Positions 1-11,867 of a stretch of 64,000 bases of DNA are shown here, piece by piece. Origin of the DNA: Dryas octopetala (taxonomy: Eukaryota > Streptophyta > Magnoliopsida > Rosales > Rosaceae); contig OY992836.1 of NCBI GenBank assembly GCA_963921425.1, positions 565,501 through 629,500 on the forward strand. The letters are read 5' to 3'. The notes beneath the pieces were generated by a model that was not told where the DNA came from, ran no database searches, and worked only from the letters and a program-made list of their open reading frames with translations. Position 1 is the stretch's first letter, and each line of letters starts with the position of its first letter. The position numbers and the translations under genes were made by a program.

Positions 1-69
1 ATCTGAAATACCTTAAAATAAATTCTCAAAATATTTAAAATAAATCTTTGGAAAATACGGGGTCTCACA
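1..69 (-). mobile_element. End of a type-A long LTR, cut by the window edge
   Basis: The sequence ends in GGGGTCTCACA and is nearly the same as the last 69 bases before position 19340, which is the end of the minus-strand LTR 10499-19340. It is therefore the outer end of another minus-strand copy of that LTR type, inserted in the leader of the Athila element. The other end and the matching target-site duplication lie off the window; the expected 5-bp duplication on this side would be ATAGT (70-74). Confidence 0.75.
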
Positions 70-1233
70 ATAGTATCATATTTATTTCTTTGTTGTCTTT
101 AGGTTGTTGCATCTAGTTTCAATTGTTGAATTTTTCTTCTTGCTTTTATTTATTGTTAAAGAAAAATATCATATATTTTTGTCATTTAGTATAATTTGGT
201 TAGATCTTATTTATTGTTGTTTTTTGCATCTTATCCATTGCAACATTAGATAAGGTAATTTCTATTTCCTCTTATTTCTTTTTTCTTTTCCTATTTCCAT
301 CTCTTGTTTATTTTTATTTTAGTTCTATTTCCCTTTCTCCTTTTTTTGTAGTTTTAGTATTTATTCTAGTATGTTCTTTTAGTGCTTGCATTGGGAAGAA
401 GTTTGCAAAGGTGTGGTCATCAAGAAAGAAGAATTGCTAGCAAAAGTTTGGTTGCCTTCTCCTTGTGTGTTGTGGCCAATGTCACCACAATAGTGGTATC
501 CTCTAAACTTTTTCTTTTTAAAGCTTTCTTGAGTGGTGTTTGCCTTACTTGTGCAATTTCAATTTTCATATATCTTTGTTTTGTTGGTTGTTGCATCTTC
601 AATTAGCATTCTTGCATAATCAACTAGTAAGGGCATTCACCCCCAACAAGATAAGGATTGGATTTAATCACCAAGTCCTTGCCCACCTAGGCTAACCATC
701 TCTTGCATTTGTTAATCCCAAACTCAATTTAATTAAAATCAAGTAGACATTGGCCAAAGGGTTCACGAAGCTCATAGGACCCTCTTGGAAGGAGCCAATT
801 AGTGGATACTCCGGTGAGTGTTTTTGAAAGCATAATGTCTAGAAAGGTTCTTTAAGGTTGCAATCATCTTGATGCTTAAAGGGGGTTGGTTTTTAAGAGA
901 GACCGTTTGTGACTCCTCCACCCCTTCCGGAACCGATCTGGTTGTATTTTTGAGAACCTTATATCGGTACGCCACTAATTTGCTTTGAAAGAGAGAAGGA
1001 GCTTGTCTAGTGCTTAATCAAGATTAGGATTGTCTAAAAGACACCTCCCAAGGCTAAATCAAAGATAATTAAACTGCTTGTTTAGATTAACTCCTTATTT
1101 TGTGATTTTTTGTGTTTGCTTTGTTTGTTAGTTTACCCATATTTTCGTCTAAGAAGGGTAGTTAATTAAATTAAATTAAAAAAAGAAATTGAAAAAGTTT
1201 TTGAAAAATACTTTTCTTGAAGCCGTCTAGTGT
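70..1233 (+). other. Athila 5' leader, non-coding
   Basis: AT-rich sequence between the inserted LTR end and the gag-like region. I see no long reading frame that resembles a protein, and no primer binding site; in Athila that site lies directly after the 5' LTR, which is off the window. A leader over 1 kb is usual for Athila-type elements. Confidence 0.6.
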
Positions 1234-2800
1234 ATGCTTGGTCACCGTTCATTGAATCACGATTTAGCACCTTTTGACCTTGAAATTGAGAGAACACTTA
1301 GACATTTAAGAAACAAAATTGAACCGATAATTGAAATGGGTGAAAACATTGAAATTCGCCCGTTAAGAGAGTATTTTGCTCCAGTCGTCATTGACACCCC
1401 CTTCTTGTATAGTTCTGCCTCACACTACCGCAACCCATTTTGAGATTAAACCTTACATCATTCAATTGTTGCCCTCCTACCATGGATTGGATCGAGAGGA
1501 CCCGTACATGTTAAGGAATTCATTAAAATTTGATCAACCTTTAGATACCAAAATTTTCCTGATGAGTCCGTGCGTCTCCGTTTATTCCCATTTTCGGTTA
1601 AGGACAAAGTGAAATCTTGGTTGAATTCCCAACCCCTCAGTTCTATCACTTCATGGGATCAACTTGTTAAAAAAATTTTGTCAAAATTTTTCCAATGTTT
1701 AGGACTAACACGCTTAGGAGAGACATTTTAGAGTTTCGACAAAAAGAAGATGAGCAGTTTTATGAGAGTTGAGAGCAATTCAAGGATTTAATTTTGAGAT
1801 GTCCTCACCATGGATTCGAGACGTGGCGTTTAGTGCAATACTTTTACAACGGTTTAACTCAAATAAATTGCAATATGGTAGAATCCATGAATGAGGGTGC
1901 GTTTTTAAATCTTGGGGAAGAGAAAGCCTATGATTTCTTTGAAAAATTGTCCTAAAATTCTCAACAATGGGATTTCTCCAACCCACATGATAGACAAGCC
2001 AAAGAACCAAAGCGTGGGGGGATGTATGAAGTGAGAGGCGATGTAGACTTAGGGTATAAGATTGAGAGTCTAATGAGAAAGGTGGAGGCCTTGGCCTTGA
2101 GTCAAACCATGAGTGCCGTTAACCATGTCCAAAATGAGGTTTGTTCTCATTGTACTAGCCCGATGCATAATGTCCAAGTGTGTCCTTCCTTGTATATTTT
2201 CCGAGAGTAATGTTGAGCATGCGAATGCCCTTAACAATTTTAGGAAGTCGTTTGTGAATCAAGGTACCTTTTCCGAGACCTATAACCCCAATTGGAAGAA
2301 ATCACCCAAATCTTTCTTGGAGACAAGGCCAACCCCAAACACATTTAGAAGAAAATTCAATGCCAAACAATTCATTCAGTCCTCCTAATCGTTCATATTC
2401 CCATGTTCCTCATCCCACTTCACAAAGTATTGCCCAACAACAAAATCCATCATCACCTTTAGAGGACACACTCCAAAAGTTTATACAATTGACCGGTCAA
2501 GCCTTTGTTGAGATTAAAGCTTCTACCCACCAAAATACACAAGCCATTGCGAAACTAGAACATCAAATTGGTCAATTAGCTAACATTGTGGGAGAGCGAG
2601 ATAAGGGAAAATTTCCAAGTCAACCCATTCCTAATCCAAATGGTCAATTTCATGTTGATGCATCTAGTTCATCCAATACTCATGAGCATGTCAAGTCCAT
2701 CACAACCTTTAGGTCGGGTAGGCAAATTGATAATAAGGTTCAAATGCCCAGTTTGGAAAAAAAAATGATGAAAATGACAAAAATGAAACAAATGGATTAG
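1234..2800 (+). pseudogene. Athila gag-like region (fossil)
   Basis: The first part has the arginine-rich start and the REYFAPVV-type motif found in Athila gag proteins, followed by capsid-like sequence up to about 2010. A CX2CX4HX4C zinc knuckle (CSHC ... H ... C) can be read at about 2141-2182. The tail (2360-2800) is rich in Gln, Asn, Ser and Pro and includes a segment like the coiled-coil found after gag in these elements (about 2480-2600). Gag would form the particle that packages the RNA. The region is broken by several lesions and can no longer code for the full protein. Confidence 0.8.
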
Positions 2801-2951
2801 GTGGTCTAAAGCCTAATGTTGATTACATTATCATGTCAAAGGAAAAAGAACCTTTAATTGTTGATCCTTCTCCAATTCTTGTCCCCAAAGCCCTATTTCC
2901 TCATAGGTTGGCTAAGACAAAGAAAATGCACAATTTAATGACATCCTAGAA

Positions 2952-4023
2952 GTGTTCAAGCAAGTCCATATCAATATCCTCTTCTTAGATGCCATCAAAC
3001 AAGTGCCTTCTTATGCCAAATTTTTGAAAGACCTTTGCACCATAAAAAGAAGAACCAATGTTCCAAAGCAAGCCTTTCTCACCGAACAAGTTAGTTCAAT
3101 TATCGAGCATCGAATTCCGGTTAAGTGCAAGGACCCCGGTTGTCCTACCATTGCATGCACGATAGGAACTCATCATATAGGAAAAGCATTGCTAGATTTA
3201 GGAGCAAGCGTGAACCTTTTACCATACTCAGTTTATGTGCAACTTAGCTTAGGAGAGATGAAACCAACCTTGGTGACTCTTTCTTTAGCGGATAGGTCGG
3301 TAAAAATTCCTAGGGGAATGTGGAGGATGTCTTGGTCAAAGTGAATGAGTTTTATTTTTCCGTAGATTTCATTGTGCTAGACACTCAACCCATGACCAAT
3401 GTTTGTGATCAAATTCTGGTAATTTTAGGACTTCCATTCCTTGCCACCGCAAATGCCCAAATTAATTGTAGGAATGGAGTCATGAATTTGTCGTTTGGGA
3501 ACTTAATTATGGATCTTAATATTTTTAACATAAGTCACCAACCACAAGAGGGTGAGGATAGCATTTGTGAGGTTAATTTAATCGAACAAATATTGGTAGA
3601 CTCTTTCCATAGGGATAGTGTTGAGGACCCACTAGAAGCATGTTTAGCCCACTTTAGTTGTAACTTTGATTTTAATGAAGCAATAGAAGAAGTCAATGCA
3701 CTTTTGGACTCCACACCCATCATGAACACCACCAATTGGAAACCAAGGGTAGAACACTTTCCTCTTTCCAAAAATCCTCCACTTCCTTCCACTGTTGAGC
3801 CACCCAAGCTAGATCTCAAATCATTACCTGCTAACCTCAAGTATGTGTTTTTAGGATCTTCCGATACATTTCCCGTGATCATAGCCTCCGATTTAAATGA
3901 TGAGCAAGAATGCAAGCTTGTGGAAATTTTGAGGGAACATAAGGAAGCCATAGGTTGGTCCATTGCTGACATCAAAGGCATTTCTCCATCCATTGTAATT
4001 CATAGGATCCACTTAGAGGATCC
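2952..4023 (+). pseudogene. Athila protease and linker region (fossil)
   Basis: A retropepsin-like segment is visible: the active-site type motif LLDLGASVNLLP lies at about 3188-3225, and a second protease-like segment with an ILGLPFL motif is at about 3420-3440. The stretch from about 3540 to 4023 is the acidic linker that in Athila polyproteins joins the protease to the reverse transcriptase. The family cleaves the Gag-Pol polyprotein. It is broken, as are the other coding parts. Confidence 0.75.
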
Positions 4024-4337
4024 ATGAAAGAAGTAGTGATGAGTGAGGTTTTGAAATTGTTAGATGTTGGTGTCATTTACCCCATTTTCGATAGTCATTG
4101 GGTGATCCTTGTACAAGTTGTTCCAAAGAAATCTGGCATCACTGTTGTGAAAAATGATGACAATAAATTGATTCCCACACGAGTGCAAATCGGTTGGCGT
4201 GTGTGCATGGATTATAGGAAATTGAATGCCGTCACTAGGAAATACCACTTCCTTCTTCCTTTCATTGACCAAATGCTTGAGTTGTTAGCTGGTCATGTCT
4301 ATTATTGCTTCCTTAATGGTTATTCTGGGTATAACCA
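4024..4337 (+). pseudogene. Athila reverse transcriptase, left part (fossil)
   Basis: Sequence typical of the fingers and early palm of Ty3/gypsy reverse transcriptases: WRVCMDYRKLN at about 4195-4230 and the FIDQMLE motif at about 4262-4282, ending in a CFLNGYSGYN-like motif just before the inserted LTR at 4338. The rest of the domain resumes at 5457, beyond the insertion. Fossil. Confidence 0.88.
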
Positions 4338-5456
4338 TGTAACGACCCGACCCAAAGTTGACTTTAAAAATAATGGACTTTCGTCTTTGACTTTGGGCAC
4401 GTTGGAAAGGTCTCGAGTCCACGAGTTCGTAGACACGCGGCACGCATCAATCGGAGTTACGGTTTGAAAGATACGAGCATTTGAAGGAAAGGGCAATTTT
4501 GTAATTTTGTAGGAGTGGGTTTTAAATACCCAAAATGCAGAAATTTCTGGACATTCTCTCTCCTCTCTCCCCGATCCTCTCCTTTCTCCCGCGTGTCTCA
4601 CTCTCTCACTCTTGCCGCCACTGCCACCGGCGCGTGTGGGCGCGTGCGGCGGCGACTGGGACCGGGCTTTGGCTCCCCGCCATCGTCGTCCCTCCCTCCT
4701 CCTTCCCTTGGCCTCCCCTTGCTCCGGCGACCATCGTCGACGGAGAAATGACGCGAGACAGAGAAGATGTCCTCGCCGGCGATCGGTGTTTTCCGACGGA
4801 GTTGCGGCGCCGGACCACCTGGGTTCTCTTCCCCAGGCCACGGCGAGTCTTCCCATGCCCTTCCCTCACGACGGTGACGCTCCACGACGACGATTTGACG
4901 CCACAAGGGTTGCGGCTGCACCACCGCGATTTCACTGTTCCGGCAGAAATTGGATGGCCGGACCTACTGGGCTTTGTTCCCCTAGTCATGGTGAGTCTAG
5001 CTATGGTCTCCGTTCGTCCATACGAGGTTCCACGACGGAGCAATGAGCTCGGGAAGCCAAGTCAGCCGCAGGCTTCCGCCGCCGATTTCGGCCATTTCCG
5101 GCGAGATTTGGCCGTCGGTCCAGTTGTCAAAAATGATCTTCGAGGTACGGGCTATCTTTCCCATAAGGTGTGTTTTCCCAATTTTGAGAAATTGAAAATT
5201 TGATTTTAGGGTGTTTGTTATATTTCGAATTTCTTGAAATTGGACTTGAATTTGAATTGTTTTTGGACAATTGAAGGTTTTATTATGCAATTAGGATTAT
5301 TTGGAGCTGAATTTGAGTATTTCTAAGTTTGTGGCGCTGTTGCTACCGTCGGCCCCGCCCCTCGTGGCGGCGGGTTGGATGGTTTCTTGTATTTTTCCAC
5401 TCCCTTAGAGTTCTAGAAGCTTGATTCTAGGTTCGGTGACTATCTGGGGTGTTACA
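4338..5456 (+). mobile_element. Short long-LTR-family unit (type C, solo LTR) inserted in Athila RT
   Basis: Begins TGTAACGACCCGACCC and ends GGGGTGTTACA, flanked by a perfect 5-bp target-site duplication AACCA (4333-4337 and 5457-5461). No internal region, so it looks like a solo LTR of 1119 bp. Its start matches the type-B LTRs (for example 31081 on), while its body and end match the type-A LTR at 55939-59495: it shares the core around 4390-4510, the C-rich block after 4555 and the block at 5040-5330. It is shorter than its relatives because it lacks the minisatellite half. The many overlapping reading frames in its GC-rich part are not convincing proteins. Confidence 0.88.
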
Positions 5457-5962
5457 AACCAAATCCCTATTGCACCCGAGGACCAAGAAAAGACCACCTT
5501 CACTTGCCCATTTTGTACTTTCGCTTACCGTCGCATGCCCTTTAGGTTATGTAATGCACTCGCCACCTTTCAAAGGTGCATGATTTCTATTTTCTCTGAT
5601 ATGGTAGAGCGGTTCCTTGAGGTTTTTATGGATGATTTTTCCGTCTTTGGGTCTTCTTTTGATGAATGTTTGTGTCATCTTTCATTGGTTTTAATTCATT
5701 GCAAGGAGAAAAATCTTGTTTTAAATTAGGAAAAATGTCACTTCATGGTCAAAAAGGGTATTGTATTAGGGCATATCATTTCTTCTAAGGGCATTGAGGT
5801 GGATAAAGCTAAAGTGAATCTAATTTCTAATTTTCCACCTCTGCGTACTGTTAAGGAAATTAGATCTCTTTAAGGACACGCCAGTTTTTATCAAAGATTC
5901 ATCAAAGATTTTAGCAAAATTTCATGTCCCTTGTGCAATTTACTTGCCAAGGATTTCTCTTT
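5457..5962 (+). pseudogene. Athila reverse transcriptase, right part (fossil)
   Basis: Continues the palm and thumb of the reverse transcriptase on the far side of the insertion. The catalytic YMDD-box equivalent FMDDFSVFG is at about 5626-5652, preceded by CNALATFQRCM. Sequence then runs into the connection region (HISSKGIEVD-type at about 5775-5805) up to the next inserted LTR at 5963. Broken. Confidence 0.88.
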
Positions 5963-8012
5963 TGTAACGACCCAACCCAAATTTCACTGGGAATTTAAAT
6001 TTTTTTTATTTTTATTTAACTTTGACTTTACAAGGCTTTAAAGAAAGTTAGTTGATGGGACCTTGGATTAATTTTCTAAATTACTTTGGGAATTTCTAGA
6101 CTTTAATTATTTTATATATATATTTTTATAAGAGACTTATTTGAATTTCAGAATTTTTTTAGAAACGTATATGACGTTGAGACGGTGGGAAATTCAAATT
6201 TATTTTTGATATCCTGTTTTATGTTTTCATCAAAAAAAAAAATTAATCTGACGGAAATGAGATTATTCTTTTTAAACATTTTAAATTTTGTAATTTATAA
6301 AAGTTTGACCCAAATGTTGACTATCATATTTAATTGGTTTTCGATCTCAGTTTTAGGCTTATTGGAAAGGTCTTTGAGTCCACAAGTCCATAGAGCGAAC
6401 TGTGCGTCCATTGGAGTTACGGTTTGAGAGTTACGGACATGTGTTGTTGAGGGGCATTTTTGTAAATTTAAAACCCCAACTATTTGATTTAAGTCAGCCC
6501 TCAAACCCTCTCTAACACTCCAGAACCTTCTTTTTCTCTCTCCCTTCCCGCAATCTCTCGCTCCCATTTTTTTTCTCTTCCCTCGCAAGACCCCCTGCAA
6601 ACCCACCCAGCCGCTAAGACCAGCCACCACCAACCCACCATCGACCAATTTCCCGACCACCCAGACCCGCCGGCGACCTCCCCACCGGCCGGCCACCCCT
6701 TCCACTCCCTTCAGACTTCGCCCAGCCACCTGCAAAGAAGCAGACATCGCCGAAAGTCCCAGCCAACACCTATTTATAGTGAGACGACCGTAGGTCGAGA
6801 CGATCTGGTGGAGGGTCGAAGCTAAGAATTTTATACTGGGAGTGGACTTTGTTTTAAAAGTTTATGTTTCTAGATGATTTTGATTTCATTGATTTAATGG
6901 TGGATTTGAGTTGAGAATTCTTATTTAAAACTTCTTCAATGACATTATGTTTGAGACTAATGACTTTAAAAATTGAAACGTTGTGATTTGAGGAAAGACA
7001 CATGTTTGATGAGTTAGATTGTTAAAGAGAATTTTGAAAAGAGTATTTAAAAACTGCTGTGTAAATGCACGTGTTGACCGGTCGAGCCTGCCTGTGTAAA
7101 ATGCATGGGATTGTGGCCAGGATACGAGCCTGCTCGTACAGAGTGACCCCTCCGTACGAGATTGTGGCCAGGATGCGAGCCTGCTCGCGCTGAGTGTCCC
7201 CTCCGTACGAGATTGTGGCCAGGATATGAGCCTGCTCATGCAAAGTAACCGCTATGTACGAGATTGTGGCAAGGATTTGACTTGCCCGTGCACGGGATTG
7301 TGGCCAGGACAATGTTTACAGTACGGGTATAAGTATGGTGTGACTTTTATGTATAAGTGTTTTGAGAAAATCAGCTTACAAAGATAATTTCAGTTCAGAT
7401 TTTATATTTCTCAGCTTGAAAAGTTTTATTGCTTTTTTCACTGTATCAAGGTTTATTTGAGATGATTTTGAAAAATGGATTTGCGAAATGGTTTTAAAGT
7501 TGGGGGATTGCAAAGAATGATTGTGAATTCTTAGAGATTCTTATTTTAAGATTTCTAAAAGAATAAATAAATTTTATGTTTCGTTTTTTTTAATCCGTCC
7601 ACTCGCTGAGTTTGTCTCACAGTTTTTCTTGTTTTGTCTTAAACTGTCCCCCCAGGTAGTAGCTTTGGTGGAGGTCGAGCCAATAACGTCGAGACAGATA
7701 CATCCATCTCCCTAGTCGGACCCTGTAGGCGCCATTTAATTTTTGTAGAAATTCCTTGTAATAGAATAGAGGCTCTGATAGCCACTTTAAATATTAAGTT
7801 GGTTTCTTTGTGAAATTGTTAGGTCTGAGACCCTTTTTGGTTGTGGTAGAGGTGGTTGCTGTTTAGAAGTGCTTTTTAACACGTTTTGAAATTTCTGGGT
7901 TAGTCCATCTTCAGGGAAGGTTTTGCCGAATCTTCAGTAGGATTTTCCTTGATTTTGGATTCTCGCAGGACCTCTCCGGGTTTCAGGGTGGAATCCGGGG
8001 GCGGTTCTGTCA
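5963..8012 (+). mobile_element. Type-B long solo LTR inserted in Athila pol
   Basis: Starts TGTAACGACCCAACCC and ends GGCGGTTCTGTCA, with a perfect 5-bp target-site duplication TCTTT (5958-5962 and 8013-8017). There is no internal region, so this 2050-bp unit is a solo LTR. The end block (about 7880-8012) is shared with all other type-B copies, and the core around 6355-6470 is shared with types A and C. It carries a minisatellite at 7105-7312. Its sense strand matches that of the Athila host. Confidence 0.9.
7105..7312 (+). repeat. LTR minisatellite, about 51-bp unit, four degenerate copies
   Basis: A recurring unit contains ATTGTGGCCAGGAT, then GAGCCTGCTCG, then a variable spacer with CCCCTCCGTACGAG. 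Copies are seen near 7110, 7158, 7209 and 7258, with a last half copy to 7312. The same unit occurs in the type-A LTRs at 57920-58110 and 62700-62905. Confidence 0.85.
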
Positions 8013-8560
8013 TCTTTTGTCTTTGATGATGATTGTATCCGTGCCTTTGATAAACTTAAGTTTTTGTTGACCTCCACTCCCATCATTAGACCTCCCGTGT
8101 GGAGTGAACTCTTTGAGATTATGTGTGATGCATTTAATTATGCCATAGGTGCCATTTTGGGACAATGAGTTGGTAGGTTGCCCCATGTCATTGGCTATGC
8201 AAGCAAGACCCTCACTGATGCCCAACTTAACTATTCCATCACTGAAAAAGAACTTTTGGCGGTCGTCTTTGCGTTAGACAAGTTTAGGTCTTACCTTTTA
8301 GGCACTAAAGTTATTGTTTATTCTGATCATGCGGCTTTAAAATACCTATTGTCTAAACAAGATGCTAAACCCCGCCTAATTCGTTGGATCATTTTGCTCC
8401 AAGAATTTGACATTGAAATTCGTGACAAAAAGGGGTCCGAAAATGTGGTTGCCGATCATCTTTCTAGATTGATAGTTGAGTCATGTGAGGAGTCCATTCC
8501 CATCATTGAGACATTTCCTGATGAGAAACTTATGCTTGTTTCCCAAACACCATGGTATGC
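8013..8560 (+). pseudogene. Athila RNase H region (fossil)
   Basis: After the insertion the element resumes with the end of the RT connection and then RNase [17 protein letters not shown] at about 8245-8292, [11 protein letters not shown] at about 8326-8358 and the closing VVADHLSRL at about 8446-8472. The family removes the RNA strand from the RNA-DNA hybrid. Broken at its start, with a readable stretch from about 8178. Confidence 0.88.
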
Positions 8561-8680
8561 AGATATTGTGAATTTCCTTGTCACTAATGAGATATCTTCC
8601 CATTGGACCAAGCAAGATAGATCTAAGTTTCTAGCTAGGGTCAAGCATTATTTTTGGGATGATCCTTACTTGTACAAATA

Positions 8681-9720
8681 TTGCCTGATCAAATCATTAG
8701 GAGATGTGTCCTGATTAGTGAGCAATCCAATATCATTTCTTTTTGTCATGACCATGCTTGTGGAGGCCACTTTAGTGCTAAGAAAACCGCCGCCAAGATC
8801 CTTCAATGTCGTTTCTATTGGCCTTTCCTTTTCCGTGATGCCCATGTGTATGGCCAATCTTGTGAGAGATGCCAAAAGTTAGGGAGTCTCACTAGGAGAA
8901 ACATGATGCCTCTAAACCCAATCCTTGTTGTAGAAATTTTTGATATTTGGGGCATTGATTTTATGGAACCTTTTCCTAATTCTTTTGGCAATTTGTACAT
9001 ACTTGTATGTGTGGATTATGTATCCAAGTAGGTAGAGGCAATTGCATGTAAAACCAATGACCATAGGGTAGTGCTTCGTTTCTTGAAGGAAAACATTTTC
9101 ACTCGATTTGGGATCCCACGCGCTATCATTAGTGATGGTGGGAAGCATTTTTGTAATAAGCCATTTGAACATTTAATGAAAAATTATGGCGTCACCCATC
9201 GAGTTGACACCCCTTACCATCCCCAAACAAGTGGTCAAGTTGAGATTTCTAATAGGGAAATTAAGCATATCTCGGAGAAAACAGTTGACTCATCCCGAAA
9301 AAGTTGGTCTTTGCGACTCATTAATGCGTTGTTGGCTTACTGAACCGCTTTTAAAACCCCTATTGGAATGTCTCCTTATCGTTTAGTTTTTGGGAAAGCA
9401 TGTCATCAACCTGTTGAATTGGAACATAGAGCATTTTGGTTCATTAAACAATTTAGTTTTGCTCTAAACAAAGCAGGGACCCCTAGGAAGCTCCAATTAA
9501 ATGAGCTTGAGGAACTAAGGAATGATGCATATGATTGTGCTAAAACTTACAAGGACCGTATGAAAGTGTTCCACAATAAACACATTTTTAGGAAAATTTT
9601 TTCACCTCATCAAAAAGTCCTTTTGTATAATTCTCGTTTGCATTTTTTTCCTGGCAAATTGAAGTCTCGTTGGACTGGTCCTTATTCGTACTATTTTTCC
9701 TCATGGGGCGGTTGAAGTTG
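8681..9720 (+). pseudogene. Athila integrase (fossil)
   Basis: The HHCC zinc-binding part is visible (HACGGHFSAKKT at about 8755-8790, CERCQKLG at about 8860-8883). The catalytic core follows: GIDFMEPFP near 8950-8980, then HPQTSGQVE near 9218-9245, with the glutamate motif region downstream. The C-terminal part (9368-9715) reads [20 protein letters not shown] and [13 protein letters not shown], the typical C-terminal end of the Athila integrase. The family inserts the cDNA into chromosomes. The core has a few breaks. Confidence 0.9.
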
Positions 9721-10498
9721 AAAATCCTAAAATGGTGATGTTTTTAAAGTCAATGGTCAAAGATTGAAACCATTTCTTGAGTTTCAAAATTATGAGGTTG
9801 AGAAGGTCTTACTTGGTGATCCGGTATATCATGATTGATGTTCTTTGTTTAGTTAATTAATTTAGGATTTTTTTTTTTCTTTTCTTTTTTTTTTTCTTTC
9901 TTTTTATAGGTGTATTCTCTTCATATTTTTGGGAATTATCATTCATTATTTGTTGAGCTTCATTGTTGGTAATTTCAAAGAAATGAAAGTATCCTCTTTT
10001 AGGTAATTTCTTTTCACCATCTTCTTTAATTTCTTATTTCTTGTCATTGTCATTTTTTTTTTCCTTTCCAATCATTGAGGACAATGTTTGATTTAGGTTT
10101 TGGGGTGCAGTTTTAAAATTTTACTTGAATTTTTTAGTACTTTTCTAGTTTAAAAAAAAAAAAAAAAAATTTAGTTTTGTTTTTATTAATTGCTTAACTA
10201 TGATGAAATTGATTTTCTTACATTCAATGCTTAGTTTTAGGAAATACATGATTCTCCATTTTAATATTTTTGCATGCAAAATAAGAATATCTCTCATTAG
10301 ATTTCCTATTATTTTCATGATAGAATCATTTTTTTTTAATTCTTGAACTTGGAATATTTTTATACTTAAGCTAATAATTGCATTTTGAAATTGAAAAGTG
10401 AAATTTGAATTGAATTACCTAAGAAAAAATAGTGGAGACTTGACCCTAATGAGCTTAGAGCCATTCTATTTTTGTGAGTGTTATACATTTATCTCTAA
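9721..10498 (+). other. Athila 3' non-coding region, first part
   Basis: AT-rich, with long T and A runs at about 9869-9900 and 10152-10169. It contains a GAGGACAATGTTTGA-TTTAGG stretch near 10077-10102 that is common in the 3' part of Ty3/gypsy elements. No env-like protein is recognisable. The sequence continues at 19346, after the inserted LTR stack. Confidence 0.65.
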
Positions 10499-11606
10499 TG
10501 TAACGCCCCGAAACTCGGGCCCATAAACATTCTGAAAACCTTGTTATTTAAACCCTTTTTATAAGAATGAGCCATGTACTTAACATAATAAATAAATACG
10601 TTTAATAAATCGATCAGAGTGTGACCCCAAAAACATTTATATAAAATCACTGTATAAAAAAAAAATCACATAAATCAAAATGGGTCCCACTGCCTCGTCT
10701 TCTCCTCACTGCCTCCTCAGCCTGCTTAACCTGCAAAACATCAACCACACTGCACCATATCCATGGTACACCGGGTCATTCAAACTGACAGGACCGCCCC
10801 CGAATTTCACCCTGAAATCCAGAGAGGTTCTGTGGGAATCCAAAATCAAAGAAAATCCTACCGAAAATTCGGCAAAACCTCCCCTTAAAATGGACTAACC
10901 CAAAAATTTCAAAACCTAGTAAAAGCACTTCTAAGATATCAATCACCTCTATCACAACCAAAAAGGGTCTCAGACCCAACAATACAAAATAACCTTGTAC
11001 TTTAAATATGGTTATCAGAGCCACTACCCCTATTACAGCAAATTTTTCTTTTATAATTAAAGAAAAGAATCTACCAAAATGGAAGCAGAGCCTACAAGAT
11101 CTGGGAACAGAAAATGAACGCTGTGCCTCAACGTGATTGGCTCGACCTCCACCGAAACTATTACCTGGGGGAAAAACAAATTAAGACAAACAAGAAAAAC
11201 TGTGAGATAGGCTCAATGAGTGGACGGTTAAATGGAAATGAAATCAAAGATTAAATATCTTTTTAGAAAAACTCTTTTATAAACACGTTTAACTCTAAAA
11301 CCTCACGTCGCTCTTTGAAATCCCCCAGTTTTAAAACTTTGTTGAAACTCCTTTCCAAACAAAAACAACGATTATTCCACGTAAACATCTTTATCATTTA
11401 AGTAAACACAGTTAATCCAATAAGAACTTCCATAAAAAAAAATGTAAGGTAAATGATTAAACATGAAATCACGTCACCATAGACGATAATATAATTAACT
11501 TAAATCCTCCATTTGTCATTCATGCAAACTATCCATCTCTAGGCTACGAAATGAAACGTCACATTATATAAGTATCCGGAAAGTTTCTAGTCATATTCTT
11601 GGGTAA

Positions 11607-11862
11607 TTAAGCTCGCCACATCTAGTGCAGAGCGAATCGATGCACGAACAGGCCGGGATGCTCGTCACTTCTCGTGCAGAGCGAATCGATGCACGAGCAG
11701 GCAGGAATCTACGCTCGCCACTTCTCGTGCAGAACGAATCTATACACGAGCAGGCAGGAATACTCGCCACTTTTCGTGCAGAGCGAATCTATACAAGAGC
11801 AGGCAGGAATCTAGGCTCGCCACTTCCCGTACAGAGCGAATCGATGCACAGGCAGGTAGGTA
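11607..11862 (-). repeat. LTR minisatellite, about 50-bp unit, five copies
   Basis: Units contain GTGCAGAGCGAATCGATGCA, then CGAGCAGGCAGGAAT and GCTCGCCACTTCTC. Copies begin near 11621, 11670, 11726, 11777 and 11828. The same unit type occurs in 17308-17640 but not in the neighbouring LTR 11868-14974. Reading frames across it give repeated peptides and are not genes. Confidence 0.85.
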
Positions 11863-11867
11863 TTCTC

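Noticed and set aside
4515-5203. Several overlapping long reading frames on both strands in the GC-rich block of the LTR 4338-5456
   Set aside because: Equivalent frames appear in other LTR copies (14079-14577, 15954-16499, 18456-19043, 56227-56700, 61586-62062) without conserved protein sequence. They come from high GC content and CT/GA tracts, not from genes.
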